DNA from: Pseudomonas viridiflava
GTDB taxonomy: Bacteria > Pseudomonadota > Gammaproteobacteria > Pseudomonadales > Pseudomonadaceae
DNA length: 64,000 nucleotides
NCBI GenBank assembly: GCA_900596015.1
Contig: UVIF01000002.1
Span: forward strand, 124,001-188,000
Reading direction: 5' to 3'
Shown: positions 36,965 to 46,704 of the stretch, piece by piece
How positions within the stretch are numbered: the stretch's first letter is position 1
Layout of the letters: each line of letters begins with the position of its first letter
Notes under the pieces: model-generated
Told to the model about the DNA's origin: nothing
Database searches by the model: none
Seen by the model: only the letters and a program-made list of their open reading frames with translations
Position numbers and translations under genes: made by a program

Positions 36965-37759
36965 ATGGGTTTTCTCGCCGGTAAGCGCGTCCTGATCGTC
37001 GGTGTCGCCAGCAAACTGTCCATCGCATCCGGCATCGCTGCCGCCATGCATCGCGAGGGTGCTGAACTTGCCTTCACCTACCAGAACGAAAAGCTCAAGG
37101 GCCGCGTCGAAGAGTTCGCCGCCGGCTGGGGCTCCAGCGCCGATCTGTGCTTCCCTTGCGACGTCGCCAGCGACGCTGAGATCGCCTCGGTCTTCGAAGC
37201 CCTGAGCAAGAAGTGGGACGGCCTGGACGTCATCGTTCACTCCGTCGGTTTCGCCCCTGGCGACCAGCTCGATGGCGACTTCACCCAGGCCACCACCCGC
37301 GAAGGCTTCCGCATCGCCCACGACATCAGCGCCTACAGCTTCGTCGCGCTGGCCAAGGCCGGTCGCGACATGATGAAAGGCCGCAATGGCAGCCTGCTGA
37401 CCCTGTCGTACCTGGGCGCCGAGCGCACCATGCCCAACTACAACGTCATGGGCATGGCCAAGGCTTCGCTGGAAGCCGGCGTGCGTTACCTGGCCGGTTC
37501 CCTGGGCCCGGAAGGCACGCGCGTCAACGCCGTATCGGCTGGCCCGATCCGTACCCTGGCAGCATCGGGCATCAAGAACTTCCGCAAGATGCTCTCGGCC
37601 AACCAGGCGCAGACGCCGCTGCGCCGCAACGTCACCATCGACGAAGTCGGCAACGCCGGCGCGTTCCTGTGCTCCGACCTGGCGTCGGGCATCAGTGGCG
37701 AAATCATGTACGTGGACGGCGGCTTCAACACCACCGCCATGGGTGATATCGAAGAGTAA
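36965..37759 (+). CDS. fabI: Enoyl-[acyl-carrier-protein] reductase (NADH), FabI
   Basis: Short-chain dehydrogenase-type enoyl-ACP reductase of 264 residues, the last step of each fatty acid elongation cycle and the target of triclosan. The family NADH loop [13 protein letters not shown] lies at the N-terminus. The catalytic residues Tyr149, Tyr159 and Lys166 (Y-x6-K) are in place in [19 protein letters not shown]. The start has GAGGA a few bases upstream. It lies 18 bases after nppD and may be read with it, but it is an essential gene and likely also has its own promoter. A strong intrinsic terminator follows. Confidence 0.95.
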   Translation: MGFLAGKRVLIVGVASKLSIASGIAAAMHREGAELAFTYQNEKLKGRVEEFAAGWGSSADLCFPCDVASDAEIASVFEALSKKWDGLDVIVHSVGFAPGDQLDGDFTQATTREGFRIAHDISAYSFVALAKAGRDMMKGRNGSLLTLSYLGAERTMPNYNVMGMAKASLEAGVRYLAGSLGPEGTRVNAVSAGPIRTLAASGIKNFRKMLSANQAQTPLRRNVTIDEVGNAGAFLCSDLASGISGEIMYVDGGFNTTAMGDIEE

Positions 37760-37781
37760 GTCGGGTTCGGCTGGTTGAAAA

Positions 37782-37811
37782 AACGCCGCTGACTACAGCG
37801 GCGTTTTTTTT
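37782..37811 (+). terminator. Intrinsic terminator after fabI
   Basis: AACGCCGCT (37782-37790) pairs with AGCGGCGTT (37797-37805) over a six-base loop, and the run of T continues to 37811. Short A runs precede the stem. Confidence 0.9.
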
Positions 37812-37852
37812 GCTGGGTATTGCGATGGCAGCGCCTGCCTGTTCGCCACGAC

Positions 37853-37887
37853 TCACTGCGGGAGCGGGCTCTGCCCGCGAAGAGGCC
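37853..37887. repeat. REP-type palindrome
   Basis: The 35-base element contains the GGGCTCTGCCC stem flanked by GCGGGAGC and GCGAAGAGGCC, the usual P. putida REP pattern. It lies between the convergent ends of fabI and ppiD. Confidence 0.6.
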
Positions 37888-37901
37888 CTCACATTCACCA
37901 A

Positions 37902-37933
37902 AAACAAAAGGCCGCATACGCGGCCTTTTGTTT
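37902..37933 (-). terminator. Intrinsic terminator after ppiD
   Basis: AAACAAAAGGCCGC (37902-37915) pairs perfectly with GCGGCCTTTTGTTT (37920-37933) over a four-base loop, and on the minus strand the T-rich run TTTTGTTTTT follows. It lies 15 bases after the ppiD stop and could also act on plus-strand read-through. Confidence 0.88.
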
Positions 37934-37947
37934 GTCCAGGCATCACC

Positions 37948-39822
37948 TCAATACTTGGTGATGTCCGCCTTGGTTTCCAGCAACTTGCGGTACGCAGCGA
38001 AGTCCTGCTGCCCCATGCGCGACGCCAGGAACCGGCGATACTGGGTCTTCTCTTCATCGCTGGGTGCTGCCGCCTCGTTCACGCCGTCCAGGCGCAGAAT
38101 CACGAAGCTGCCATCCTTGAGCGACACACTGGTGAACTCGGGCTTCTCCTTGGCTTGCGGCTTGGGCATGCGGAACAGCGCCTGCAGCTCGGCCGGCTCG
38201 ATGCCGTCCTGACCGCGCGTGACCGCCTCCAGCACTTTCCACGACTGCCCGTCCTGACGGGCAGCCAACGGCACCTTGCCGTCACGCAGACCGGCCAGCA
38301 ACGCTTCGCCCTTGGCCTTCACCTGGGCTGCAGCGTGCTGCTTGGCCAACTCGGTACGGATCGGCCCGGAAACGGCTTCCAGCGGCAGCTGAGCAGGCTT
38401 GCGATGCTCCTTCACACGCACCACGACCATGGTTTCCGGATCCAGCTCGAGCGCGGCGCTGTTGGAACCCTCTTCCAGCACTTCCGGGCTGAACGCAGCC
38501 TGGACCACAGCGCGACTGGCCGTGACGCCCTGGCTGCCGCCGTCCCTGCCGAATGGCTCGGAGGTCTGCACCTTGAGGCCCAGCTCCTGAGCAGGCTGCC
38601 CGAGGTCGGAGGCTTCGAACGCCGAGTCTTCCAATTGCTTGGTGGCGGTCACGAAGCGCTGCTCCACTTCCTGAGTCTTCAGGTCGCTGGTCAGCTTGGC
38701 CTTGAGGCTGGCAAACGTCGGTACGTCCGGCGCCTGCACGTCTTCAAGCTTGATCAGGTGCCAGCCGAAATCGGTGCGCACCGGCGCCGACACCTGCCCC
38801 TTGCTCAGGGCATTGAGCGCCGTTTCGAACGCCGGGTCGTACACGCCATTGCCGGCGAAGCCGAGATCGCCGCCATTGTTGGCCGAGCCTGGGTCCTGGG
38901 AGACTTCCTTGGCCAGCTTGGCAAAGTCCTCGCCCTTTTCCAGGCGCGCCTGGACTTCCTCGATCCTGGCCTTGGCCTGCGCGTCATCGAGCTTGTCGTT
39001 GACTTCGATCAGAATGTGCGCGGCACGGCGCTGTTCCGACAGGTTGGCGATCTCTTTCTGGTAGGCGTCCTGGAGGTCCTCGTCCTTCACGCTGATCTGG
39101 TCGAAGAACGAAGACTTCTTCAATTCGACATAGTCGATGACCACCTGATCGGGGCTCATGAACTCCTTGGCGTGCTCGTCGTAGTGCGCCTTGATCTCCT
39201 CGTCGGTGACCTTGGTCGCCGACGGGTCAGCCTTGAAGGTCAACGAAGCGAAATCGCGGGTCTGCTTCTCGAGACGGGCGAAGGCGGCAACCTGCTCGTC
39301 GGTCACGAAGCTGCTGCCTGCCAGGCCGGCACGCAGCTGGCTGATGAGCATCTCTTCGGAGAGCATCTGGCGGAACTGCAAGCGGCCATAGCCCATCTGG
39401 CGGATGACCTGGTCGAAACGTTCGGCGCTGAACTTGCCGTCGACCTGGAATTCAGGTGTCTGCAGCATGATCTGGTCGAGCGCGCCTTCGGAGAAGGCGA
39501 ACTTGGCGTCATGGGCGCCTTGCAGCAGCAACTTGCGGTCGATCAGACCCTTGAGGGCCGCTTCGCGCAGCATCTTGTCGTCGAGCAGGGCCGGATCGAA
39601 ATCCTTGCCCAGCTGTTGCATCAGCTGGCGACGTTGCATCTCGGTGGCCTGGCTGAGTTCGTTCAAGGTGATCTCGTCACCGTTGACTTTTGCAGCGTCC
39701 TGGCTATGGCTGGCGGCCTGGAAGATCGCGTCGAAACCGGTGAGCGCCATCAATACGATGATCAAACCGATGATGGTCTTGGCAATCCAGCCCTGGGAGT
39801 TATCCCTGATGTTCTGCAGCAT
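37948..39822 (-). CDS. ppiD: Periplasmic chaperone PpiD (SurA_N/parvulin type)
   Basis: Inner-membrane-anchored periplasmic folding helper of 624 residues. It helps newly exported outer-membrane and periplasmic proteins near the Sec translocon. A single N-terminal membrane helix (about 16-35, IIGLIIVLMALTGFDAIF) is followed by a SurA-N-like chaperone region. The parvulin domain lies at about 265-360 (AAHILIEV, GDLGFAG, ALNALSKGQVS), and the C-terminal part is a SurA-like helical region. The start ATG at 39822 was chosen because GGGGGA stands upstream; a longer in-frame start would add 25 residues. It sits downstream of hupB, as in other Pseudomonas. Confidence 0.93.
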   Translation of the reverse strand: MLQNIRDNSQGWIAKTIIGLIIVLMALTGFDAIFQAASHSQDAAKVNGDEITLNELSQATEMQRRQLMQQLGKDFDPALLDDKMLREAALKGLIDRKLLLQGAHDAKFAFSEGALDQIMLQTPEFQVDGKFSAERFDQVIRQMGYGRLQFRQMLSEEMLISQLRAGLAGSSFVTDEQVAAFARLEKQTRDFASLTFKADPSATKVTDEEIKAHYDEHAKEFMSPDQVVIDYVELKKSSFFDQISVKDEDLQDAYQKEIANLSEQRRAAHILIEVNDKLDDAQAKARIEEVQARLEKGEDFAKLAKEVSQDPGSANNGGDLGFAGNGVYDPAFETALNALSKGQVSAPVRTDFGWHLIKLEDVQAPDVPTFASLKAKLTSDLKTQEVEQRFVTATKQLEDSAFEASDLGQPAQELGLKVQTSEPFGRDGGSQGVTASRAVVQAAFSPEVLEEGSNSAALELDPETMVVVRVKEHRKPAQLPLEAVSGPIRTELAKQHAAAQVKAKGEALLAGLRDGKVPLAARQDGQSWKVLEAVTRGQDGIEPAELQALFRMPKPQAKEKPEFTSVSLKDGSFVILRLDGVNEAAAPSDEEKTQYRRFLASRMGQQDFAAYRKLLETKADITKY

Positions 39823-39888
39823 GCATCCCCCGAAAACGGTCGTACAGATAGAGCGACCGCGGAGAGTAATAGGAATCCGGATAGAAGA

Positions 39889-39912
39889 AAGGCGCATCCG
39901 AGGATGCGCCTT
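39889..39912 (-). terminator. Hairpin between hupB and ppiD
   Basis: AAGGCGCATCC (39889-39899) pairs with GGATGCGCCTT (39902-39912), 11 pairs with only two bases between the arms. On the minus strand it is followed by TTTCTTC. It probably ends or weakens hupB transcription, but the ppiD promoter must then lie between it and 39822. Confidence 0.6.
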
Positions 39913-39944
39913 CTCGTAACTCGCGGAGCTTGCTCAGCTCCACT

Positions 39945-39972
39945 CCTGTTGCCGGCGTGGCCTGGCAACAGG
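39945..39972 (-). terminator. Second hairpin after hupB
   Basis: CCTGTTGCC (39945-39953) pairs with GGCAACAGG (39964-39972), nine pairs with a ten-base loop. It begins about 20 bases after the hupB stop. There is no T run, so it is a possible RNA-stability stem. Confidence 0.35.
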
Positions 39973-39993
39973 CAGCAAAGGCGTGGCCGAAGC

Positions 39994-40266
39994 TTAGTTG
40001 ACAGCTTCTTTCAGGGCTTTACCGGCTTTGAAGCTGGGCTTCTTGGCAGCCGCGATTTCCAGCGCCTTGCCGGTTTGCGGGTTGCGACCGGTGCGCGCCG
40101 GGCGATCAGTCACGGAGAACGTACCGAAACCTACCAACACAACCGAATCACCGGATTTAAGGGCGCCCGTCACGGATTCGATCACGGCGTCCAGCGCCTT
40201 GCCAGCTGTAGCCTTGGAGATATCAGCAGATGCGGCGATTGCGTCAATCAGTTCCGACTTGTTCAC
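39994..40266 (-). CDS. hupB: DNA-binding protein HU-beta
   Basis: Nucleoid protein of 90 residues, the standard HU length, which binds and bends DNA without strong sequence preference. The N-terminal helices [18 protein letters not shown] and the DNA-binding arm [18 protein letters not shown] with its conserved Arg/Pro are intact. The start codon is GTG (40266-40264), and GGGGA stands six bases upstream. It follows lon after 143 bases, the usual lon-hupB-ppiD arrangement. Confidence 0.96.
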   Translation of the reverse strand: MNKSELIDAIAASADISKATAGKALDAVIESVTGALKSGDSVVLVGFGTFSVTDRPARTGRNPQTGKALEIAAAKKPSFKAGKALKEAVN

Positions 40267-40409
40267 TATAAGTCCCCTTATATCGATATTTTGAGTTGTT
40301 TCTAAGTATGTGGTGAAACGTGCGCCGGGTGGCTGTCAAGTCAGCAAGTGCCGCTTTATAACAAGGGCTCTAAAAAACTGTCAAGAAAGCCACCCAGTCA
40401 AATCAAGGC

Positions 40410-42806
40410 TCAATGCGTGCTGATTCGTTCCTTGGAATCCGTATCGCGTTTCTCATCCTTGGCGACAATCTCGGGAGCCACATCAGGCAAGGGCTCAGGC
40501 GCGTATTGCAGCGCAATTTGCAGGACTTCGTCAATCCATTTAACAGGTTTAATCTGCAGATCCTGCTTGATATTGTCGGGAATTTCCTTGAGATCGCGCA
40601 CGTTTTCTTCAGGGATGATTACAGTCTTGATTCCACCACGATGTGCCGCCAGCAACTTCTCTTTGAGGCCACCGATGGCCAATACCTGGCCACGCAAGGT
40701 GATCTCGCCGGTCATGGCGACATCGGCGCGCACCGGAATCCTGGTCAGTGCCGAGACCAGCGCAGTGCACATGCCCACACCTGCACTCGGACCATCCTTG
40801 GGCGTGGCGCCTTCAGGCATGTGAATGTGCGTGTCGTGCTTCTCGTGGAAGTCCGGCGCAATACCCAGGCTCTTGGCGCGACTGCGTACCACCGTCTGCG
40901 CCGCGGTGATGGACTCGACCATCACATCGCCCAGCGAACCGGTCTTGATCAACTGGCCCTTGCCCGGGATCACGGCAGCCTCGATGGTCAGCAACTCGCC
41001 GCCCACCTGGGTCCAGGCAAGGCCGGTGACCTGCCCCACCTGGTCCTGCTGCTCGGCCAGGCCATAGCGGAACTTGCGCACGCCCAACAGGTGCTCCAGC
41101 GAATCAGCGGTAACCTTGACGGTGAATTTCTTCAGGTGGGCATGTTCCTTCACCACCTTGCGGCAGATCTTGGCGATCTGGCGCTCCAGACCTCGCACGC
41201 CCGCTTCTCGGGTGTAATAGCGGATGATGTCGCGGATTGCCTCGACGTCGATCTCGACTTCGGTCTTTTTCAAGCCGTTGGCTTCGATCTGCTTGGGCGA
41301 CAGGTACTTGATCGCGATGTTGATCTTCTCGTCTTCGGTGTAGCCCGGCAGACGGATGACTTCCATCCGGTCGAGCAATGCCGGCGGGATATTCATCGAG
41401 TTCGAGGTGCAGAGGAACATCACGTCGGAAAGGTCGTAGTCGACTTCCAGATAGTGATCGTTGAAATTATGGTTCTGCTCCGGATCCAGCACTTCCAGCA
41501 AAGCCGAGGCCGGATCGCCGCGCATGTCGCTGCCCATCTTGTCGATCTCGTCGAGCAGGAACAGCGGATTGCGCACGCCCACCTTGGTCATCTTCTGGAT
41601 CAGGCGGCCGGGCATCGAGCCGATGTAGGTGCGACGGTGACCACGAATCTCGGCCTCGTCACGCACGCCACCCAAGGCCATGCGCACGAACTTGCGATTG
41701 GTGGCATGGGCGATGGATTCGGCCAGCGACGTCTTGCCCACACCGGGCGGCCCCACCAGGCACAGCACCGGCCCACGGATCTTCTTCACCCGCTTCTGCA
41801 CGGCAAGGTATTCAAGGATACGTTCCTTGACCTCTTCCAGACCGTAGTGATCGGCATCGAGAATGCTTTCGGCGCGTGCCAGGTCCAGGCGCACCTTGCT
41901 CTGCGCCTGCCAGGGCACCTGCACCAGCCAGTCGATGTAGGTGCGCACCACGGTCGCTTCTGCAGACATCGGCGACATCTGCTTGAGCTTGTTCAACTCG
42001 ACCGTGGCCTTGGCCAGGGCGTCCTTGGGCAGGCCCGCAGCGTCGATGCGCTTTTTCAGCTCTTCGACTTCGTTGTGCCCTTCCTCGCCATCGCCCAGCT
42101 CTTTCTGAATGGCCTTCATCTGCTCGTTCAGATAGTACTCGCGCTGGCTGCGCTCCATCTGCTTCTTGACCCGCCCGCGAATGCGCTTCTCGACCTGCAG
42201 CAGGTCGATCTCGGCATCCAGCAATGCCAGTACGTGTTCGACACGCGCCGGCAACTCGATGATCTCTAGGATCTCCTGCTTCTGTTCGATTTTCAGCGCC
42301 ATGTGCGCGGCCATGGTGTCGACCAGGCGGCCAGGCTCATCGATGCTGTTGAGCGAAGAAAGCACCTCGGCCGGGACCTTCTTGCCCAGCTGCACGTACT
42401 GCTCGAACTGACCGAGCAGCGTGCGCACGAACACTTCGGACTCGCGATCCGGGGCATCGACCTCGTCGATCAATTGCACTTCGGCGCGAACGTGGCCATT
42501 GATTTCCAGGAACTGTTCGACGCTGCCGCGCTGCTCGCCTTCGACCAGCACCTTGACGGTGCCGTCGGGCAGCTTGAGCAGCTGCAGCACGGTGGCAACG
42601 GTGCCCACACGGTACAGGGCGTCCTCACCTGGATCATCATCGGCGGGATTCTTCTGCGCGAGCAAAAGGATCTGCTTTTCGCCAGACATCGCCGCCTCGA
42701 GGGCCTCGATGGACTTCTCACGACCCACAAACAGCGGGATAACCATATGCGGATAGACGACGACATCACGCAATGGCAGGAGAGGCAATTCGATGGTTGT
42801 CTTCAT
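40410..42806 (-). CDS. lon: ATP-dependent protease Lon
   Basis: LonA protease of 798 residues that degrades misfolded and regulatory proteins. The N-terminal LON substrate domain covers about 1-200 ([20 protein letters not shown]), then a coiled region. The AAA+ module has Walker [10 protein letters not shown] and Walker B LFLLDEID. The C-terminal protease has Ser674 (KDGPSAGV) and Lys717 (GGLKEKL), the Ser-Lys dyad. The start ATG at 42806 is preceded by AGAGGCG; an in-frame start farther upstream adds 29 residues and crosses the promoter. A heat-shock-type promoter candidate lies at 42866-42894. Confidence 0.96.
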   Translation of the reverse strand: MKTTIELPLLPLRDVVVYPHMVIPLFVGREKSIEALEAAMSGEKQILLLAQKNPADDDPGEDALYRVGTVATVLQLLKLPDGTVKVLVEGEQRGSVEQFLEINGHVRAEVQLIDEVDAPDRESEVFVRTLLGQFEQYVQLGKKVPAEVLSSLNSIDEPGRLVDTMAAHMALKIEQKQEILEIIELPARVEHVLALLDAEIDLLQVEKRIRGRVKKQMERSQREYYLNEQMKAIQKELGDGEEGHNEVEELKKRIDAAGLPKDALAKATVELNKLKQMSPMSAEATVVRTYIDWLVQVPWQAQSKVRLDLARAESILDADHYGLEEVKERILEYLAVQKRVKKIRGPVLCLVGPPGVGKTSLAESIAHATNRKFVRMALGGVRDEAEIRGHRRTYIGSMPGRLIQKMTKVGVRNPLFLLDEIDKMGSDMRGDPASALLEVLDPEQNHNFNDHYLEVDYDLSDVMFLCTSNSMNIPPALLDRMEVIRLPGYTEDEKINIAIKYLSPKQIEANGLKKTEVEIDVEAIRDIIRYYTREAGVRGLERQIAKICRKVVKEHAHLKKFTVKVTADSLEHLLGVRKFRYGLAEQQDQVGQVTGLAWTQVGGELLTIEAAVIPGKGQLIKTGSLGDVMVESITAAQTVVRSRAKSLGIAPDFHEKHDTHIHMPEGATPKDGPSAGVGMCTALVSALTRIPVRADVAMTGEITLRGQVLAIGGLKEKLLAAHRGGIKTVIIPEENVRDLKEIPDNIKQDLQIKPVKWIDEVLQIALQYAPEPLPDVAPEIVAKDEKRDTDSKERISTH

Positions 42807-42865
42807 GATTTCGCCTCTACAGCGGCCCCGAAGGCCGTAAACAGATGGAATTGAGCATGCCTTCA

Positions 42866-42894
42866 ATGTGGGGGCTCGCCCCGCAAAAAACAAG
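42866..42894 (-). promoter_or_regulatory. Candidate sigma-32 heat-shock promoter for lon
   Basis: On the minus strand CTTGTT (42894-42889) is followed after 14 bases by CCCCCACAT (42874-42866). This matches the sigma-32 pattern CTTGAA-N13-15-CCCCAT in most positions. It sits 60 bases upstream of the lon start. The match overlaps a GGGG/CCCC stem, so part of the pattern could be coincidence. Confidence 0.4.
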
Positions 42895-42913
42895 TTCGCT
42901 GGCTGAAAAACGA

Positions 42914-42933
42914 AAGGGGCCCGTAGGCCCCTT
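42914..42933 (-). terminator. Intrinsic terminator after clpX
   Basis: AAGGGGCC (42914-42921) pairs with GGCCCCTT (42926-42933) over a four-base loop. On the minus strand it is followed by TCGTTTTT. It lies 24 bases after the clpX stop and before the lon promoter. Confidence 0.85.
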
Positions 42934-42957
42934 CCTTGTTTCAGCTCAGATTGTCGA

Positions 42958-44244
42958 TCAGGCGTCGGGTGCAGCCTTCGCCGGCGGCTCGCTGTTTTCG
43001 TAGATCAACAGCGGCTTGGACGTCCCTTCGATCACGCTCTCATCGATGACCACTTTGCTTACATCGGTCTGCGAAGGAATCTCGTACATGGTGTCGAGCA
43101 GAACGCCTTCGAGAATCGAGCGCAGGCCTCGCGCACCGGTCTTGCGCTCGAGCGCACGACGGGCAACCGACTTCAAGGCGTCGCTGCGGAACTCGAGATC
43201 CACACCTTCCATTTCGAACAACTTGCCGTACTGCTTGGTCAGCGCGTTCTTCGGTTCGGTAAGGATCTGGATCAGCGCAGCTTCGTCCAATTCGTCCAGC
43301 GTTGCCAGAACCGGCAGACGACCGACGAACTCGGGGATCAGACCGAACTTGACCAGATCGTCCGGTTCGACTTCACGCAGCGACTCGCCAACCTTCTTGC
43401 CTTCCTGCTTGCTGCGCACCTGGGCACCGAAACCGATACCGCCCTGGGTGGAGCGATTCTGGATGACTTTTTCCAGGCCGGAGAATGCACCGCCGCAAAT
43501 GAACAGGATATTGCGCGTATCAACCTGCAGAAACTCCTGCTGAGGATGTTTGCGACCACCCTGCGGCGGTACCGAGGCAACGGTGCCCTCGATCAGCTTC
43601 AACAGCGCCTGCTGCACGCCTTCGCCCGAAACGTCACGGGTGATGGACGGGTTGTCCGACTTGCGCGAAATCTTGTCGATTTCGTCGATGTAGACGATGC
43701 CCATCTGAGCTTTTTCTACGTCGTAGTCGCACTTCTGCAGCAGCTTCTGAATGATGTTCTCGACGTCCTCACCCACGTAACCGGCTTCGGTCAGGGTGGT
43801 GGCATCGGCGATGGTGAACGGAACGTTGAGCAGGCGAGCCAGTGTTTCAGCCAGCAAGGTCTTGCCCGAACCGGTCGGGCCGATCAGCAGGATGTTGCTT
43901 TTGCCGAGCTCGACGTCGTCGTTCTTCTTGTCACGTTGATTCAAGCGCTTGTAGTGGTTGTACACCGCTACCGCAAGAACCTTCTTCGCGCGCTCCTGGC
44001 CAATCACGTACTGATCCAGGATGCCGCTTATTTCTTTGGGCGAGGGCAATTTATGCGCGCTGCTCTCGGCCTGGGCTTCCTGCACCTCCTCGCGGATGAT
44101 GTCATTGCACAGGTCGACGCACTCGTCGCAGATAAAGACCGAGGGGCCGGCAATCAATTTGCGCACTTCATGCTGGCTTTTGCCACAGAAGGAGCAATAG
44201 AGCAGCTTGTTGCCGTTGTCCTCGCCGTTGCGGGTGTCAGTCAT
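42958..44244 (-). CDS. clpX: ClpX, ATPase and specificity subunit of ClpXP protease
   Basis: AAA+ unfoldase of 428 residues that feeds substrates into ClpP. The N-terminal zinc-binding domain has four cysteines in CSFCGK and CDECVDLC (about residues 16-43). Walker A is GPTGSGKT and Walker B is YIDEIDK. The ClpP-docking loop reads GFGAQVRS (the IGF-type tripeptide within GGIGFGAQ), and the arginine finger GLIPEFVGR follows. The ATG at 44244 gives the family N-terminus [10 protein letters not shown]; an earlier in-frame start is less likely. It lies 104 bases after clpP. Confidence 0.96.
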   Translation of the reverse strand: MTDTRNGEDNGNKLLYCSFCGKSQHEVRKLIAGPSVFICDECVDLCNDIIREEVQEAQAESSAHKLPSPKEISGILDQYVIGQERAKKVLAVAVYNHYKRLNQRDKKNDDVELGKSNILLIGPTGSGKTLLAETLARLLNVPFTIADATTLTEAGYVGEDVENIIQKLLQKCDYDVEKAQMGIVYIDEIDKISRKSDNPSITRDVSGEGVQQALLKLIEGTVASVPPQGGRKHPQQEFLQVDTRNILFICGGAFSGLEKVIQNRSTQGGIGFGAQVRSKQEGKKVGESLREVEPDDLVKFGLIPEFVGRLPVLATLDELDEAALIQILTEPKNALTKQYGKLFEMEGVDLEFRSDALKSVARRALERKTGARGLRSILEGVLLDTMYEIPSQTDVSKVVIDESVIEGTSKPLLIYENSEPPAKAAPDA

Positions 44245-44291
44245 TCGATCGATCCAAATCCGATAGGCTTGCAACACAAGATGAAGGCTAT

Positions 44292-44313
44292 TGCGGGCTT
44301 TTTCAAGCCCGCA
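44292..44313 (-). terminator. Hairpin between clpP and clpX
   Basis: TGCGGGCTT (44292-44300) pairs with AAGCCCGCA (44305-44313) over a four-base loop. No T run follows on the minus strand, so it may only reduce or process the clpP-clpX message. Confidence 0.4.
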
Positions 44314-44348
44314 GGTGGCTGACATGGCCACCACCCCCATCTGGCTGC

Positions 44349-44990
44349 TTAGGCGGGCAAGTTGCGCTTGGACATCACAGAGTCGATCAGACCGTAATCG
44401 ACCGCACGCTCGGCGCTCATGAAATTGTCGCGGTTGGTGTCCTTCTCGATGGTCTCGATGCTCTGGCCGGTGTGGTGCGCCAGCAGCGAATTGAGACGCT
44501 CGCGAATGAACAGGATTTCCTTGGCATGGATTTCGATGTCCGAAGCCTGGCCCTGGAAACCGCCCAACGGCTGGTGAATCATCATGCGCGAATTGGGCAG
44601 GCAGTGACGCTTGCCCGCGGCGCCACCGGCCAGCAGGAAGGCGCCCATGCTGCAGGCCTGGCCAATGCAGGTGGTGGACACGTCCGGCTTGATGAACTGC
44701 ATGGTGTCGTAGATCGACATGCCGGCCGTCACCGAACCGCCTGGCGAGTTGATGTAGAGATGGATGTCCTTGTCCGGGTTTTCCGCCTCAAGGAACAGCA
44801 ACTGCGCGGCGACCAGGTTGGCCATGTAGTCTTCCACAGGGCCGATCAGGAAGATCACTCGTTCCTTGAGCAGGCGCGAGTAGATGTCGTACGCACGTTC
44901 GCCACGAGCCGATTGCTCGATAACCATCGGGACCAGGCCGCCTGCGGCCTGGATGTCAGAGCTCTGCTGAATATAAGAATTGCGGGACAT
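44349..44990 (-). CDS. clpP: ATP-dependent Clp protease proteolytic subunit ClpP
   Basis: Barrel-forming serine protease subunit of 213 residues. The catalytic triad is intact: Ser114 in [10 protein letters not shown], His139 in MMIHQPLGG and Asp188 in TNRDNF. The N-terminal stretch through [10 protein letters not shown] fits the short propeptide found in gamma-proteobacteria. The ATG at 44990 is used; a GTG three codons earlier, close to a GGGAG, is an alternative. It lies 91 bases downstream of tig, in the usual tig-clpP-clpX-lon order. Confidence 0.96.
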   Translation of the reverse strand: MSRNSYIQQSSDIQAAGGLVPMVIEQSARGERAYDIYSRLLKERVIFLIGPVEDYMANLVAAQLLFLEAENPDKDIHLYINSPGGSVTAGMSIYDTMQFIKPDVSTTCIGQACSMGAFLLAGGAAGKRHCLPNSRMMIHQPLGGFQGQASDIEIHAKEILFIRERLNSLLAHHTGQSIETIEKDTNRDNFMSAERAVDYGLIDSVMSKRNLPA

Positions 44991-45029
44991 GTCTCGCACT
45001 CACTCCCAAATAGTCATGTCTTGAATACG

Positions 45030-45057
45030 CATAAGCCAGCGCGAAGGCTGGCTTATG
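45030..45057 (-). terminator. Hairpin after tig
   Basis: CATAAGCCAGC (45030-45040) pairs with GCTGGCTTATG (45047-45057), 11 perfect pairs around a six-base loop, 24 bases after the tig stop. No clear T run follows on the minus strand, so partial termination into clpP is possible. Confidence 0.55.
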
Positions 45058-45081
45058 GTGTTTTCGAACCTCAGAGAACGA

Positions 45082-46392
45082 TCACTCGGCTTGTGCTGCT
45101 TCCGCCGGCTTGACCGCTTCTTCGTAAGAGACCGACTTGTCGGTCACCTTGGCTTTCTGCAGAACAGTATCCACAACTTGTTCTTCCAGCACAACCGAAC
45201 GGACTTCGTTCAGCTGCTCTTCATTTTTGTAGTACCACGATACAACTTGCTCAGGCTCCTGGTAGGCCGAGGCCATTTCCTGGATCAGCTCGCGCACGCG
45301 TGCTTCGTCCGGCTTGAGCTCGTTCTGCTTGACCACTTCGGCAACGATCAGGCCCAGTACGACGCGGCGCTTGGCCTGCTCGGTGAACAGCTCGGCCGGC
45401 AATTGGTCAGGCTTGATGTTGCCGCCGAACTGCTGCACGGCTTGAACGCGCAGACGGTCGACTTCGTTGTCGAGCAGCGCCTTGGGCACTTCGATCGGGT
45501 TGGTCGACACCAGACCGTCCATGACCTGATTCTTGATCTTGGCCTTGATTGCCTGACGCAGCTCGCGCTCCATGTTCTTGCGAACTTCGGTACGGAAGCC
45601 GTCGAGACCGGTTTCCTTGATGCCGAACTGGCCGAAGAACTCTTCGTTCAGCTCTGGCAGCTTGGCTTCGGAAACGCTGTTGACGGTGACGGTGAACTCG
45701 GCGGCCTTGCCGGCCAGCTCGAGGTTCTGGTAGTCCTCGGGGAAGCTCAGGTTCAAGACCTTCTCTTCACCGGCCTTGGCGCCGACCAGGCCGTCTTCGA
45801 AACCGGGGATCATGCGGCCCGAACCCAATACCAGCTGGGTACCGCTGGCCGAGCCACCGGAGAACTCTTCGCCTTCGATCTTGCCGACGAAGTCGATGTT
45901 CAGCTGGTCTTCGGTCTGCGCGGCGCGGTCGGTCTGCTCGTAGCGTACGTTCTGCTTGCGCAGCACTTCGAGCATGTTGTCCAGGTCGCTGTCGGCAACG
46001 TCGGCGCTCAGGCGCTCGACTTCGATGCTGTCGAACGCGCCGACTTCGAACTCGGGGAACACTTCGAAGGTGGCGATGTATTCCAGGTCCTTGCCCTTTT
46101 CGAACACTTTTGGTTCGACGGCGGGTGCGCCGGCTGGGTTGAGCTTCTGCTCGACCACGGCTTCATAGAAGGAAGCCTGAATGACGTTGCCCAGGGCTTC
46201 CTGGCGCGCGTCAGCCTCGTAGCGCTGACGGATGACGCTCATAGGCACCTTGCCTGGACGGAAGCCCGGGATCTTGGCGTTACGGGCGGTCTGTTGCAGA
46301 CGCTTGTTGACTTCGGCCTCGATGCGCTCGGCGGGAACGCCGATGGTCATACGGCGCTCGAGAGCGGAAGTGTTTTCAACAGAAACTTGCAT
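45082..46392 (-). CDS. tig: Trigger factor (ribosome-associated chaperone)
   Basis: Ribosome-bound chaperone and prolyl isomerase of 436 residues, close to the family's usual length. The ribosome-binding signature is PGFRPGKVP (about residues 43-51). The FKBP-type domain lies at about 150-245 ([36 protein letters not shown]). The C-terminal helical arms contain ELREF-like turns and end in acidic, Ala-rich sequence. The start at 46392 has GAGGAAAA upstream; an in-frame ATG six codons earlier is not supported by a binding site. Confidence 0.96.
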   Translation of the reverse strand: MQVSVENTSALERRMTIGVPAERIEAEVNKRLQQTARNAKIPGFRPGKVPMSVIRQRYEADARQEALGNVIQASFYEAVVEQKLNPAGAPAVEPKVFEKGKDLEYIATFEVFPEFEVGAFDSIEVERLSADVADSDLDNMLEVLRKQNVRYEQTDRAAQTEDQLNIDFVGKIEGEEFSGGSASGTQLVLGSGRMIPGFEDGLVGAKAGEEKVLNLSFPEDYQNLELAGKAAEFTVTVNSVSEAKLPELNEEFFGQFGIKETGLDGFRTEVRKNMERELRQAIKAKIKNQVMDGLVSTNPIEVPKALLDNEVDRLRVQAVQQFGGNIKPDQLPAELFTEQAKRRVVLGLIVAEVVKQNELKPDEARVRELIQEMASAYQEPEQVVSWYYKNEEQLNEVRSVVLEEQVVDTVLQKAKVTDKSVSYEEAVKPAEAAQAE

Positions 46393-46704
46393 GGATTTTC
46401 CTCGTTGCACAGACGTTAGCCGGCCATTTCCGACCCCAGATCAAGGGCAAGCATTCTAGAGGCTCGAACTCAAGAAGTCACCCTATGCACAGGGTTGCGC
46501 ACAAAGTCGCGGCAGAAACCGTCAAACGGCAGCAAAACAAGGCCGGCCGAGGCCTGTAAATGCCCTTGCGGACAAGTTTTGCAAGATAATCTCCGGCTCA
46601 CTGGTATCCTATGCAGAGGATAAAGCCATTACCTTGCATGTCCATGTGGAGATCTCGGCCATTCTCTCGCTTCCCGTAGCAGCCACTATTCTTGCAGGAC
46701 CCTC
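46393..46704. other. Intergenic region between tig and the phytochrome gene (312 bp)
   Basis: Divergent control region. The tig side holds the promoter candidate annotated at 46453-46481 and a small inverted repeat (CCCT-N6-AGGG) next to it. On the phytochrome side I see GATAAT at 46585-46590 but no well-spaced -35 box. No gene or RNA is recognisable. Confidence 0.6.
46453..46481 (-). promoter_or_regulatory. Candidate sigma-70 promoter for tig
   Basis: On the minus strand GTGACT (46481-46476) and TAGAAT (46458-46453) are separated by 17 bases. They lie 61 bases upstream of the tig start. Confidence 0.5.

Noticed and set aside
37810..42269. Long plus-strand frames opposite ppiD, hupB and lon
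   Set aside because: They lie over well-known minus-strand genes with intact catalytic residues and show only shadow-type composition.
46566..46590. TTGCGG and GATAAT as the phytochrome promoter
   Set aside because: The spacer is only 13 bases, too short for sigma-70.
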